Shown: positions 51,848 to 59,828 of the stretch, piece after piece
How positions within the stretch are numbered: the first letter of the stretch is position 1
Layout: every line of letters begins with the position of its first letter
NCBI GenBank assembly: GCA_035626995.1
Contig: DASPMP010000141.1
Location: 1 to 64,000, forward strand
Reading direction: 5' to 3'
From: DASPMP01 sp035626995
GTDB taxonomy: Bacteria; Gemmatimonadota; Gemmatimonadetes; Gemmatimonadales; Gemmatimonadaceae
DNA length: 64,000 nucleotides
Made by a program: the position numbers and the translations under genes
Notes under the pieces: generated by a model
The model's database searches: none
What the model was told of the DNA's origin: nothing
What the model saw: the letters and a program-made list of their open reading frames with translations, nothing else

Positions 51848-52884
51848 GTTCCCGCCTCCGTCTCACCGGTCGCATCATCCAGCAGGTTGAGCTGCCACAG
51901 GTCCCGCGTGCTGGTGTGGATGAGCGGATGCAGCGCCAGCATCCCCGTTCGGCCGATGCTCTTCTCCAGGTAGCGCACTTCGTCGAAGGTGTGCCGCACC
52001 GCGAGATCGTCCCCCACCTGCGGTGCCGCGTCGAAGCCGGCTTCGCGCAGCATCAGCATCCCCTTCGCCCGGATGCCCAGCTCGGCGCGCAGCCGCAGGA
52101 GACACAGCATGTCCACGATCACCTCCGGCGCGAAGCGGCTGCGCAATCCAGAGACATACTGCCCGGTCGGCGTCTGCGACACGTGCCCGGACCGCATGGC
52201 CCGCAACAGCTCCTGGTCGGTGTCGAACGCCGTGCCGAGCCAGGCGCGCGTGTCCCGCTCGCTCTGGTTGAAGAGCGCGATCGCCAGGGACGGTAACGCC
52301 AGCATGATCAGCGCGGTGGCCAGGAGCGGCTGCACGATGAAGTGATTGTACAGCGAATGCAGGACGATGGACAGGAGCAGGCCGGGCACCAGGAGATGGG
52401 CGCTGAACACGCGCGCGCGGTTGTGCAGCACCCGGGCGACCATCGCGACCAGCGCCGTGGCGCCGCCATGCATCACGGCGGTGCCGAAGCCGCGGACCAC
52501 CCAGGTCCACACGGTCGCATTGGGATCGCTCAGGTAGTACGTGTTCTCGAGCAGGGCGAAGCCGGTGCCGACGGCGAATCCGAGAATGGCGGCGTCGACG
52601 ACGAATCCCACCCTGTTGCGTGCCATGAGGAACGCGATGTACGCGGCCTTCAACGTTTCCTCGACGACGGGGCCAACGTACCTGGAGTACGCCACCCCAT
52701 CGATACCAGTTGTCCTGAGCCAGACGTTCACCGCGTAGCTGGCGGCGGCCGCGATCACCCCTGCGCCCACCGCCAGCAGCACCGCGCGCACGGACACGAG
52801 CTTGTAGCTGTCGATGAGAACCAGCGCGCCGAGGAAGAGAAAGACCGGAAGGACGCTGATGGCGATCGCGATCACAGCGCTCAC
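51844..52884 (-). CDS. prsW: PrsW-family intramembrane metalloprotease
   Basis: 346 residues from a GTG that overlaps the upstream stop (GTGA, 52881-52884). About eight hydrophobic helices fill residues 1-210. The family motifs are present: EExxK as EETLK (75-79), VMHGGATAL near 138, and HSLYNHF near 177. In Bacillus, PrsW makes the first cut in the anti-sigma factor RsiW. Residues ~215-346 form a soluble C-terminal part not seen in the short family members. Position downstream of a sigma/anti-sigma pair and in front of a SpoIIE phosphatase suggests a role in sigma-factor release (inference). Confidence 0.88.
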   Translation of the reverse strand: MSAVIAIAISVLPVFLFLGALVLIDSYKLVSVRAVLLAVGAGVIAAAASYAVNVWLRTTGIDGVAYSRYVGPVVEETLKAAYIAFLMARNRVGFVVDAAILGFAVGTGFALLENTYYLSDPNATVWTWVVRGFGTAVMHGGATALVAMVARVLHNRARVFSAHLLVPGLLLSIVLHSLYNHFIVQPLLATALIMLALPSLAIALFNQSERDTRAWLGTAFDTDQELLRAMRSGHVSQTPTGQYVSGLRSRFAPEVIVDMLCLLRLRAELGIRAKGMLMLREAGFDAAPQVGDDLAVRHTFDEVRYLEKSIGRTGMLALHPLIHTSTRDLWQLNLLDDATGETEAGT

Positions 52885-55847
52885 ATGATCTTCAGGGACA
52901 CCATGGCGGCCGGCTTCGTGGACACACCATCACCCGCCGCAACCGCGGAGCCGAAGGACAGCGTCGAATCCAGGTGACTCAGCGTCACGAGACGGACATC
53001 CAGCTGGGCGCCAAAGCTGCCGAGGGTGCGCCGGGTGATCGCCTGGTCGGGATCCGTGACGAGGCCCGTTGCGAACAGCGATACGGCCGCCCACCGCAGG
53101 TACGCGCTCGGCATGCCGACGCTGCGGAAGCGCAGTGGCGGCGACGTCCACTCCACCTGTCCGCGCACATATGTCGCGCCGCTCGCGCTGTTGATGTCGA
53201 GTCCCGGAAAACTCCCGGTGCTCCGGAACTGCTTGATCTCGCGGTGATCCACCCAGTTGTTGGCGAAGCCGCCGAAGTAGAACCGGGCGAAGGGGTCGGC
53301 CCGGTTCCCGCCCAGCGACGTTCCCGCACCCGCCCGGAACCAGAGCGAGGAGTGGTCCAGGGGGAGCAGCACGCCGCGCGACGCCTCCATGCTGAGCCTG
53401 GGCAGGAGCGCTTTGTTCACGTAGTTGCCCTGCACGGCGGACTCCCAGCTGGCGCCCAGCTCGTCCTCGATCGCGCCCAGCGATCGTCTTAAAGACTGAT
53501 AATGCATCGCCGTGGAAAACGTGGCGAGCCGGTCGAACGACGCGGCGACGCCCTGGAACTCCGGGACCGTGGCGAGATCGCCATGGCCCGCTGCCTGGAC
53601 GGTATATCCCAGGCTGGTCGGGCCATCCATGTACAGGTTGCCGTCGTACTGGACGGCGAGCGTGTAGCCGCGGCGACTCGTCTTCGTTGGCCCCACGAGA
53701 TCGTAGAAGTCGGCACCATTGAGCGCACCGGAGACCTTCCAGTTCCAGTGGCGGAAGACCGCGCGGGCGTGCATCCGCTCGTACGGGTCCAGCTGCTGTC
53801 CCGGGGAGAATGACGCCGACACGTCCAGCGCCGTGGCTCCGAGCCGGTCCGAGAAGTTCAGCCGCACGCCGCCGGCCACCGCGTAGTTGCCCGCCGCGTC
53901 CTCGTACCCTTCCACGATGGGATAGGCGTTGTCGAGCTTGAAATTGCGGAAGGCGCTGTAGCCGTGGGTGGCCGCCGCGAGCGAGTCGACGCTGGTGGTC
54001 GCATCATCCGGCGGGATCCACGATTGCACCTCAGTGCGGCGCACGGCGATCTCGTTCCCGAGGAATCGAATGGCGCTTACGCTGCGCACCGGAGCGTTGG
54101 CGATGAGCGCGGGGACGAAGCCAGTGCGTGAGTACGCGAACACCAGGAGCGAATCTCCGGACACCGGGACCGGCTTGAAGAATCCCGTCTCGGCGTTGCT
54201 CAGCGCCTCCATCCTGCGCTGCGCCACATCGTAACGGAAGACATTGCTCACGCCGGAGTAGTACGACGATCCGAAGAGGAAGCGTCCGTCGGGTGAGAAG
54301 ACGAAATTCGACGGAGACCATTCGCCGAACTCGAACAGCACCGCGTGCGTCGTGTCGCCGCGAAGGAGCGCCGCCACATCCATGCGCACCAGCCGCTGGT
54401 CTCCGCTCGTCTCGGCCATCGAACCGATCAGGGTCGTGCCGTCCGGCGACAGGTCGATGTCGAACAGGTCTCTTCCATATGGTAGGGTGAGGACCTGCTT
54501 CCACTCGGCGTAGGGCGGGGGCATCCGGACGAGCGTGGAGAAGCCGTTGTCGTGCCGGATGCCCCAGAGCGAGTGGTCTGCCTGGTTGAGCGCCAGGTCG
54601 CCGATCCGCGCATTGCGAATGAGGACGCGCGTGCGGCCGGTGCCGAGGTCCAGCGCGATGAGGTGGCGCCAGTCCGCGTTATTGGTGGTGTAGAACAGGG
54701 TGCGCGTCGTGGCATCAAACGCCAGCGACGTCACCGACAGGCCGCTGGCGCCCGCGATGTCGCGGATCCTGGTGTACGTCCCCGACTGGATGCCGATGGA
54801 CGCGAGATGCGATTCCTGTCCGGGATAACGGACGGCCACGATCACGCTCCCGGTGGCGCTGTCGTGGAAGGCCCGCGACACGGAGCCGAGCACGCGATTG
54901 GTGAGCACCCGATACCCCGAGGTGGGATTGCGCCGGATCGTGTCGAGATTGGCGCGCTGCCACTCGTGCTCCCACTGGATCCAGCGCGCCCACTCGTCCT
55001 CGAGCGAGCGGCCGAACACCTTTTGGAACTGGCCGGAGAAGTAGCGCCGGCTGCCTTCGCTCCGGTTCACCCAGGCGAGCAGGGAGTCGTGGCCATATCG
55101 CAGCCCCAGGTAGCTGACGAACCGCGTCCCGTAGAGATAGGAGTTCACGCCCACCTGGAAGTCGATGGTGGTTCCCTCGGACTCGAGCCCCACCACGTCG
55201 TACATCGCTATGCTGTCGCGCACCAGCGTGCGGAAGACCATCTCGTCGTACGGACCGATCGCCCGACCCAGTCCACCATTCATCCACGTCTCGAGGTACG
55301 TGGCGATCCCCTCGAGGTACCACCGCGGCGCGTACCAGCGCGGCGTGGTGAGGTAGCTGTACAGCATCGACAGGGGCACGTCGGCGTTGGGAGCCACCTT
55401 GCCGAAGAAGAGCGCCCGGAAGCGCCGGTCCGATGCGGTGGCCTTGTCCGTCGTGACGATATGCGCGAGCTCGTGGTTCATGGACGACGCCATGCGCTCC
55501 GGCGCCGGCGCGGACTCGTAGTCGTGGCCGTACGGCGCGATGCCGATGGTGACGTGGTTCTCGGGCACGGGGCGCGCGCCGGCGTTCCCCTGGTGCCACA
55601 GGTCGTGCACCAGCACGTCGATGCGGCCGCGCGGCGCGTAGTCGAACAGGCGACGATGAAAGCGCAGCGCGTTCTCGAAGCTCGCGGTCACCTGCGGCAC
55701 CAGGTACGACTGGAGCGGCGACGTGTACACCAGTCGCATGGTGCCCGTCTCGAGTGCCTGGAACTGGGCGGGTGCAGCGGACGGCCAGAACGTACACAGG
55801 CACGCGAGCAGCGGCACGACCGCCGTCCCTCTTCGAACAGCGAGCAT
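52881..55847 (-). CDS. Exported HELAH metallopeptidase with TolB-like propeller and outer-membrane barrel
   Basis: 988 residues with a signal peptide ending APAQF (about 28). Residues ~30-300 form a gluzincin-type peptidase domain: NHELAHIVT puts the HExxH at 125-129, and WYLEGIATYLE supplies a third ligand (Glu179). From ~330 to 630 are TolB/WD40-like propeller repeats (SPDGTTLIGSM, FSPDGRFLFGSSYYSG). From ~680 the sequence is rich in alternating strands and ends in LKIM, resembling an outer-membrane barrel of the surface-antigen type. The combination would display a protease and propeller at the outer membrane. Its stop overlaps the start of prsW, so the two are coupled. Confidence 0.85.
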   Translation of the reverse strand: MLAVRRGTAVVPLLACLCTFWPSAAPAQFQALETGTMRLVYTSPLQSYLVPQVTASFENALRFHRRLFDYAPRGRIDVLVHDLWHQGNAGARPVPENHVTIGIAPYGHDYESAPAPERMASSMNHELAHIVTTDKATASDRRFRALFFGKVAPNADVPLSMLYSYLTTPRWYAPRWYLEGIATYLETWMNGGLGRAIGPYDEMVFRTLVRDSIAMYDVVGLESEGTTIDFQVGVNSYLYGTRFVSYLGLRYGHDSLLAWVNRSEGSRRYFSGQFQKVFGRSLEDEWARWIQWEHEWQRANLDTIRRNPTSGYRVLTNRVLGSVSRAFHDSATGSVIVAVRYPGQESHLASIGIQSGTYTRIRDIAGASGLSVTSLAFDATTRTLFYTTNNADWRHLIALDLGTGRTRVLIRNARIGDLALNQADHSLWGIRHDNGFSTLVRMPPPYAEWKQVLTLPYGRDLFDIDLSPDGTTLIGSMAETSGDQRLVRMDVAALLRGDTTHAVLFEFGEWSPSNFVFSPDGRFLFGSSYYSGVSNVFRYDVAQRRMEALSNAETGFFKPVPVSGDSLLVFAYSRTGFVPALIANAPVRSVSAIRFLGNEIAVRRTEVQSWIPPDDATTSVDSLAAATHGYSAFRNFKLDNAYPIVEGYEDAAGNYAVAGGVRLNFSDRLGATALDVSASFSPGQQLDPYERMHARAVFRHWNWKVSGALNGADFYDLVGPTKTSRRGYTLAVQYDGNLYMDGPTSLGYTVQAAGHGDLATVPEFQGVAASFDRLATFSTAMHYQSLRRSLGAIEDELGASWESAVQGNYVNKALLPRLSMEASRGVLLPLDHSSLWFRAGAGTSLGGNRADPFARFYFGGFANNWVDHREIKQFRSTGSFPGLDINSASGATYVRGQVEWTSPPLRFRSVGMPSAYLRWAAVSLFATGLVTDPDQAITRRTLGSFGAQLDVRLVTLSHLDSTLSFGSAVAAGDGVSTKPAAMVSLKIM

Positions 55848-55896
55848 CGCGAACGGGGGGCGGGGGAAGGGGAAGTTCGTCGCCCCCGAAAGTACA

Positions 55897-55938
55897 AGCT
55901 GGCCCCGGCTCGCGTTAGGGACGGAGCCGGGGCCAGCT
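55897..55938 (-). terminator. Intrinsic terminator-like hairpin after the anti-sigma gene
   Basis: Perfect 15-bp inverted repeat (AGCTGGCCCCGGCTC / GAGCCGGGGCCAGCT) with a 12-nt loop. On the minus strand it is followed by TTGTACTTTC. It begins 22 nt past the stop of the anti-sigma-like gene and separates it from the metallopeptidase gene. Confidence 0.75.
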
Positions 55939-55960
55939 GATGGAACGGTATCGCCTCAGG

Positions 55961-57133
55961 TCAGAGCTTGGCGCGCATCGCCTCGCTGAGGAACGCTTCC
56001 GAGGCCGCCGAGCTCCGGGACAGGGCGCGGAAGATGTCCGCGGCGTGGAGCCGGAAGTACGCGTCGGTCGCCATCGCCTTGCGGAAGGCGTCGTTCGCCA
56101 TGACGGCGCGGAACGCATCGTTCGCCATCGCGGCGCGGAGCGCCTCGCTGGACAACGCGCTGCGCAGCGCATCATTCGCCGCCATGGCGCGGAAGGCGTC
56201 GTTCTCCAGCACCTGGCGGAAGGCCTCGTCGGCCATCACGGCGCGGTAGGCGTCGTTCGCCCGGAGCGCGCGGAACTCGTCGCTCGCCTCCAGCTTCCGG
56301 TACAACTCGTTGCCGCGCAGCGAACGCAGGGCGTCGCTTGCCAGCGCCTTGCGGAACTCCTCACTGGCCTGCAGGCGACGGAACGCGTCGTTGCTCGCCA
56401 GCCTGCGGTACGCCTCGCTGGCCATGAGCTGGTGGTACGCCTCGCTGGCCATGAGGCTCTTGAACGCGTCATTCGCCGTCAGCTGGCGGAGGGCGTCGCT
56501 GGACTGCAGCGCACGGAACTCGTCGTTCCGCATGGCGTTGCGGAACACGTCGCTCTTCACGAGCTCCAGGATCTCGTGGTTCTGGAGGAGTACCTGGATC
56601 TCGGGATTGGCGAGCGTGACGTCGCGCTCGGTGACCGTACGGTTGCGATAGCGCGATGCCTGCTGAACGCCGACCGGGGTGGTATCGCTGAGCCCACCGA
56701 TGGTGCCGGACTCGCGGCCCGACGGCGGGTAGCCGGTGACGGCAAAACCGATGATCGCGATCACCGCGACCGCCGCACCGCCAATCACTAAGGCTTTTTT
56801 CATGAGCATCACATTCTCCATTCGAATTGTGGTCGATCGCAATTGCAACGTGAACCAACGAACCAATGACTGCAGGGACGACGGCGCCGCTGCCACAGCC
56901 GGTGCAGCGCGCGCGAAGTTTCGGATAGAGGCAAGGATGGTATTCCGCAGGTGCGGCGGCGGTGCCTGGTCCTTCACCCTGCCGAGCAGCTCATGCATCT
57001 CGCGCAACTCGGCGGCGAGCGCCCGGGCCTCGGCGTCCACCAGGAGCAATTCCCGGAAGGCGGCGCTGGATTCCGGCGTACTGTCGCCGTCCAGCTCGCG
57101 GTGGATCAACTCGATCTGCTCCGGTTGCAGCAT
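55961..57133 (-). CDS. Anti-sigma-factor-like membrane protein with 22 nonapeptide repeats
   Basis: 390 residues, coupled to the ECF sigma gene (2-nt gap). Residues 1-70 resemble the cytoplasmic domain of anti-sigma factors (EQIELIHRELDGDSTPESSAAFRELL, then HLRNTILASI). Residues 113-133 form one transmembrane helix. After a linker, residues 176-373 are 22 gapless 9-residue repeats with consensus [N/S]-[D/E]-A-[F/Y/L]-R-x-[L/M]-x-A, such as NDAFRAVMA and SEAYRRLAS. The DNA repeat is 27 bp (56015-56608) but the copies differ at many bases, so the pattern is held by selection. I know no named family with this array. It probably holds the sigma factor at the membrane, with the repeats as an extracytoplasmic sensor. 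Confidence 0.85.
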   Translation of the reverse strand: MLQPEQIELIHRELDGDSTPESSAAFRELLLVDAEARALAAELREMHELLGRVKDQAPPPHLRNTILASIRNFARAAPAVAAAPSSLQSLVRWFTLQLRSTTIRMENVMLMKKALVIGGAAVAVIAIIGFAVTGYPPSGRESGTIGGLSDTTPVGVQQASRYRNRTVTERDVTLANPEIQVLLQNHEILELVKSDVFRNAMRNDEFRALQSSDALRQLTANDAFKSLMASEAYHQLMASEAYRRLASNDAFRRLQASEEFRKALASDALRSLRGNELYRKLEASDEFRALRANDAYRAVMADEAFRQVLENDAFRAMAANDALRSALSSEALRAAMANDAFRAVMANDAFRKAMATDAYFRLHAADIFRALSRSSAASEAFLSEAMRAKL

Positions 57134-57135
57134 GG

Positions 57136-57768
57136 CTAGACCCTCTGCCCGAGGAGCACGAGCCGCAGGCGCTGGCGCGCGGTGAACAGCCTGGACTTGA
57201 CCGTGGGCACGGCAACCTTGAGCACTTCGGCGATCTCGTCGTACGAGAGGGACTGGAAATGCCGGAGCACCACCAGCGAGCGGTCGTTCGCGTTGAGCTC
57301 ATTGAGCGCGCGTCCCACGCGGTCCTCGGCCTCCATCGCGGCATCCGCCGCGGGTTCCCGCCCGGGGATGGACGACTCCTCGTTCAGGGTGACCATCGGC
57401 CGCCGCCGCTTGAGCATGTTCAGTGACTCGTTCATGGTCATCCTGTAGATCCAGCTGAAGAACCGATACCGCGGGTCATACGACGCGAGCGACAGGAAGG
57501 CATTGCAGAACACGGACTGCGTCACGTCTTCCGCGTCCTGCACGTTCCCCAGCATCCGGAGTGCGATGTTGAACAGCCGGCGTTCGTAGCGGGCGACCAG
57601 CGTTACGGCCGCCGCCTGCTCACCGGAAAGACACCGTCGGACCAACTCCCGGTCCTGGTCGTCCTCTGCCCGAGGTCTCTCGTCCAAAGTACAATCGAGG
57701 TCGGCAAAGGTTGGAAACGTGGTCGGGGCGGCCCAAGCCGAGTGGGCCGCGACCGGACTAACGTGCAC
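57136..57768 (-). CDS. ECF-type RNA polymerase sigma factor
   Basis: Up to 210 residues. The sigma-70 region 2 runs from ELVRRCLSGEQAAAVTLVARYERRLFNIALRMLGNVQDAEDVTQSVF to YRFFSWIYRMTMNESLNMLKRRR; region 4 is SLVVLRHFQSLSYDEIAEVLKVAVPTVKSRLFTARQRLR. The linker is short, as in ECF sigmas. The first 35-40 residues look non-homologous, so translation may begin at TTG 57687 rather than GTG 57768. That would also leave about 100 nt for the divergent promoter; with GTG 57768 only 20 nt separate it from the anti-sigma kinase gene. The next gene encodes its likely membrane-bound antagonist. Confidence 0.9.
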   Translation of the reverse strand: MHVSPVAAHSAWAAPTTFPTFADLDCTLDERPRAEDDQDRELVRRCLSGEQAAAVTLVARYERRLFNIALRMLGNVQDAEDVTQSVFCNAFLSLASYDPRYRFFSWIYRMTMNESLNMLKRRRPMVTLNEESSIPGREPAADAAMEAEDRVGRALNELNANDRSLVVLRHFQSLSYDEIAEVLKVAVPTVKSRLFTARQRLRLVLLGQRV

Positions 57769-57788
57769 GCCGGAGGGCGACAGGGCAA

Positions 57789-58223
57789 ATGGGATCGAGC
57801 TTCAGGACTTCGATGACCGTGGGGACGAATGCGGTGGCGCAGCTGAACGCCGCCTTCGCCACCGTCGCGGACGCGCATGCCCTGCCGGACGCCGTCCGGC
57901 GGAGCATGGCCATCGCCCTGGACGAGCTGCTCACGAATTCCCTGTCGTACGGGTTGCCTCGGGAGGGCGGTGAGGTCACCCTTGAGGTCGAGCTGCGCCC
58001 GGATCGCCTGATCGTCACGGTGAGCGACAATGGCGAGCCGTTCGACCCGTTGGGGCGTCCGGCGCCGGACACCACGTCGCCGCTGACGGACAGGCCGGTG
58101 GGCGGGCTCGGAATTCACCTGGTGCGGCAGCTCGTGGACGACGTGAGCTATCAGCGCCGCGCGGACCGCAACGAAGTCACGCTGACGAAGCACTTGACGG
58201 CAGGATCAGCGACTCACACCTGA
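57789..58223 (+). CDS. RsbW-like serine kinase/anti-sigma regulatory factor (HATPase_c_2)
   Basis: 144 residues with a GHKL ATPase fold. The N-box is DELLTNSLSYG (Glu46, Asn50), the G1 box DNGEPFDP (80-87), and the glycine-rich lid GGLGIHL (105-111). Proteins of this type phosphorylate STAS-domain antagonists and sequester sigma factors or other partners. The STAS gene follows after 9 nt, giving the usual RsbW/RsbV pair, here in reversed order compared with Bacillus. The gene is divergent from the ECF sigma gene. Confidence 0.9.
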   Translation: MGSSFRTSMTVGTNAVAQLNAAFATVADAHALPDAVRRSMAIALDELLTNSLSYGLPREGGEVTLEVELRPDRLIVTVSDNGEPFDPLGRPAPDTTSPLTDRPVGGLGIHLVRQLVDDVSYQRRADRNEVTLTKHLTAGSATHT

Positions 58224-58232
58224 AAGAGGCCG

Positions 58233-58565
58233 ATGGAGATCACGACACGCACGCAGGGCGACGTTTCGATCGTGGCGATCGCGGGGAAGCTCGACAGCGT
58301 CACGTCCACGCAGGCGCAGCAGGCGCTGGAGCGCATCGTGGATGGTGGCGCCCGCCGGATCGCGGTGGATTTCTCGCGGCTCGATTACATCAGCAGCGCA
58401 GGATTGCGGGTCCTGCTTGGAACGGCCAAGACGCTCATGGCGGCGGGTGGCGCACTGCGCACCTTCGGCCTCAACGACACGGTGCGGGAGGTGTTCGACA
58501 TCTCCGGCTTCTCCGCGATCCTGCGGGTGTTCCCGTCGGAGGCGGACGCGCTGAACGGCTTCTAG
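58233..58565 (+). CDS. STAS-domain anti-sigma factor antagonist (RsbV/SpoIIAA-like)
   Basis: 110 residues covering one STAS domain: EITTRTQGDVSIVAIAGKLDS at the start, the phosphorylatable serine motif DYISSAGLR (51-59), and the C-terminal FDISGF. In partner switching the kinase phosphorylates this serine and a PP2C phosphatase such as the one at 50603 removes the phosphate. Its stop codon lies in a CTAG that is also the stop of the convergent DinB-like gene, so the two genes overlap by 4 nt. Confidence 0.92.
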   Translation: MEITTRTQGDVSIVAIAGKLDSVTSTQAQQALERIVDGGARRIAVDFSRLDYISSAGLRVLLGTAKTLMAAGGALRTFGLNDTVREVFDISGFSAILRVFPSEADALNGF

Positions 58566-59104
58566 CCGCGAACGGCTTTACGGATACGCTCGATCTGGTT
58601 GAGATGCAGGATGTCGTGCCCCGCGTACAGCTTGATGAGGTGGTCCACGCTCTCCTCACCACGCTCGGCGTGGACGCCAACGCGCTGTTTCTGCTCCGGC
58701 GTCAGGTGCCGCAGCATGAGCAGGTGTGAATCGCGCAGGATGGCGAATCGATCCGCGCATTCCGCGGGATCGGCCTTTTCGTAGTGGAGGTTCTCTGCCC
58801 AGGCGTCCTGGTCGTAGCCGGTGATGGCCGGCCGGTCCTGGGCGAGGATGAGGCGCAGCCGCCAGGCCCAGACGACCTCGGAATCGGCGAGGTGCGCGAG
58901 CACTTGGGTCACCGACCACTTGCCGGGGGATTCTGGTGTGCGGATCGCGCGGGCTTCCATGCCGGCGACCACGAACCGCAGCCGGTCTGCGGTCGCCGCG
59001 AGGACCGTCAGGGGATCACGATGCTCCAGCAGCTTCAGGACTGCTGCCGTGTACTGCGTCGCCTGCTCACGCGACTGCGACGCGGGGTTGGTGAATACGG
59101 ACAT
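58562..59104 (-). CDS. DinB-family putative metal-dependent protein
   Basis: 180 residues of the DinB_2 four-helix-bundle type. The three histidines expected to bind metal are His71 (LAHLADSE), His162 and His166 (GHDILHLNQIERI). Other family elements are KWSVTQVLAHL and WAWRLRLILAQD. Members include thiol-transfer enzymes and many uncharacterised stress proteins. It is convergent with the STAS gene and shares the CTAG stop sequence with it. A copy of the ~138-bp palindromic element starts 46 nt upstream of its start codon. Confidence 0.88.
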   Translation of the reverse strand: MSVFTNPASQSREQATQYTAAVLKLLEHRDPLTVLAATADRLRFVVAGMEARAIRTPESPGKWSVTQVLAHLADSEVVWAWRLRLILAQDRPAITGYDQDAWAENLHYEKADPAECADRFAILRDSHLLMLRHLTPEQKQRVGVHAERGEESVDHLIKLYAGHDILHLNQIERIRKAVRG

Positions 59105-59150
59105 CAGATCATTGTAACGCGCGCGAGCGGACGAGTGAAGACGGTCGCGG

Positions 59151-59288
59151 GCGCCATTCAGGGCTCCACAGTCAAAGGGGCAATAGAATGCAGGAATGCG
59201 AGAATTCAGGAATTGCCATTACCGGGCAGGTGGTTGATTCCCGCATTCCGGCATTCTCGAATTCACATTGTTTGTTCGACTGTGGGGC
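59151..59288. repeat. ~138-bp palindromic element, copy 1
   Basis: Outer ends CCACAGTC and GACTGTGG are inverted. Inner arms AGAATGCAGGAATGCG and its near reverse complement (CGCATTCCGGCATTCT) pair as a second stem block; an AATTC-containing stretch stays unpaired. It ends 17 nt before the stop of the 59306 gene. Confidence 0.9.
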
Positions 59289-59305
59289 ATGCCTGCCCGC
59301 CACGA

Positions 59306-59572
59306 TCAGCGCGCGTACAAGCCGATGATTGCCGCGAGGATGACTGCCCAGGCGAGAAAGAAAAACTGGGTCTGCTTGCGCAGCTCTGTCTCGACCAGTC
59401 TCCCCATGGTCTCGAACCGTGCGTCGACGCGGCTGAACCCGACCTCCATCTGATGGCGCAGTTCGGCGACATCCCCGCGCAACTCGGATATGTCGTTGGC
59501 CGCCCGGTCCACGATGCCAATGAGCTCGCTCCCGGTTAACGGTCGTCGACGGTACGGTTGCATCATCACCAT
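59306..59572 (-). CDS. Small coiled-coil membrane protein
   Basis: 88 residues. Residues ~14-65 are strongly helical with heptad-like spacing (DRAANDISELRGDVAELRHQMEVGFSRVDARFETMGRLVETELRKQ). They are followed by one transmembrane helix at the C-terminus (FFFLAWAVILAAIIGLYAR). This is a tail-anchored layout; function unknown. It sits alone between copies 1 and 2 of the palindromic element. Confidence 0.75.
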   Translation of the reverse strand: MVMMQPYRRRPLTGSELIGIVDRAANDISELRGDVAELRHQMEVGFSRVDARFETMGRLVETELRKQTQFFFLAWAVILAAIIGLYAR

Positions 59573-59659
59573 TCCCTCGCGCTCAGGTCGAATTCAACGT
59601 ATCCTCGGCGGCCACGCCGAGTCCAGCCTCGTTCGCTGAAGGTTCATCACCTGTGTGGC

Positions 59660-59797
59660 GCGCCATTCAGGGCTCCACAGTCAAAGGGGCAATAGAATGC
59701 AGGAATGCGAGAATTCAGGAATTGCCATTACCGGGCAGGTGGTTGATTCCCACATTCCGGCATTCTCGAATTCACATTGTTTGTTCGACTGTGGGGC
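59660..59797. repeat. ~138-bp palindromic element, copy 2
   Basis: Nearly identical to copy 1 (one visible change, CCACATTCC for CCGCATTCC). It lies 87 nt upstream of the 59572 start and 31 nt before the 59829 gene. Confidence 0.9.
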
Positions 59798-59828
59798 GTC
59801 CCCGCTCGCGCCGCTAAACTTCAAGACG

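Noticed and set aside
59655..59828. Short peptides read from the palindromic elements, repeated at 59221, 60583 and 61355
   Set aside because: The same peptide words recur only because the DNA element recurs; there is no ribosome-binding site or conserved start.
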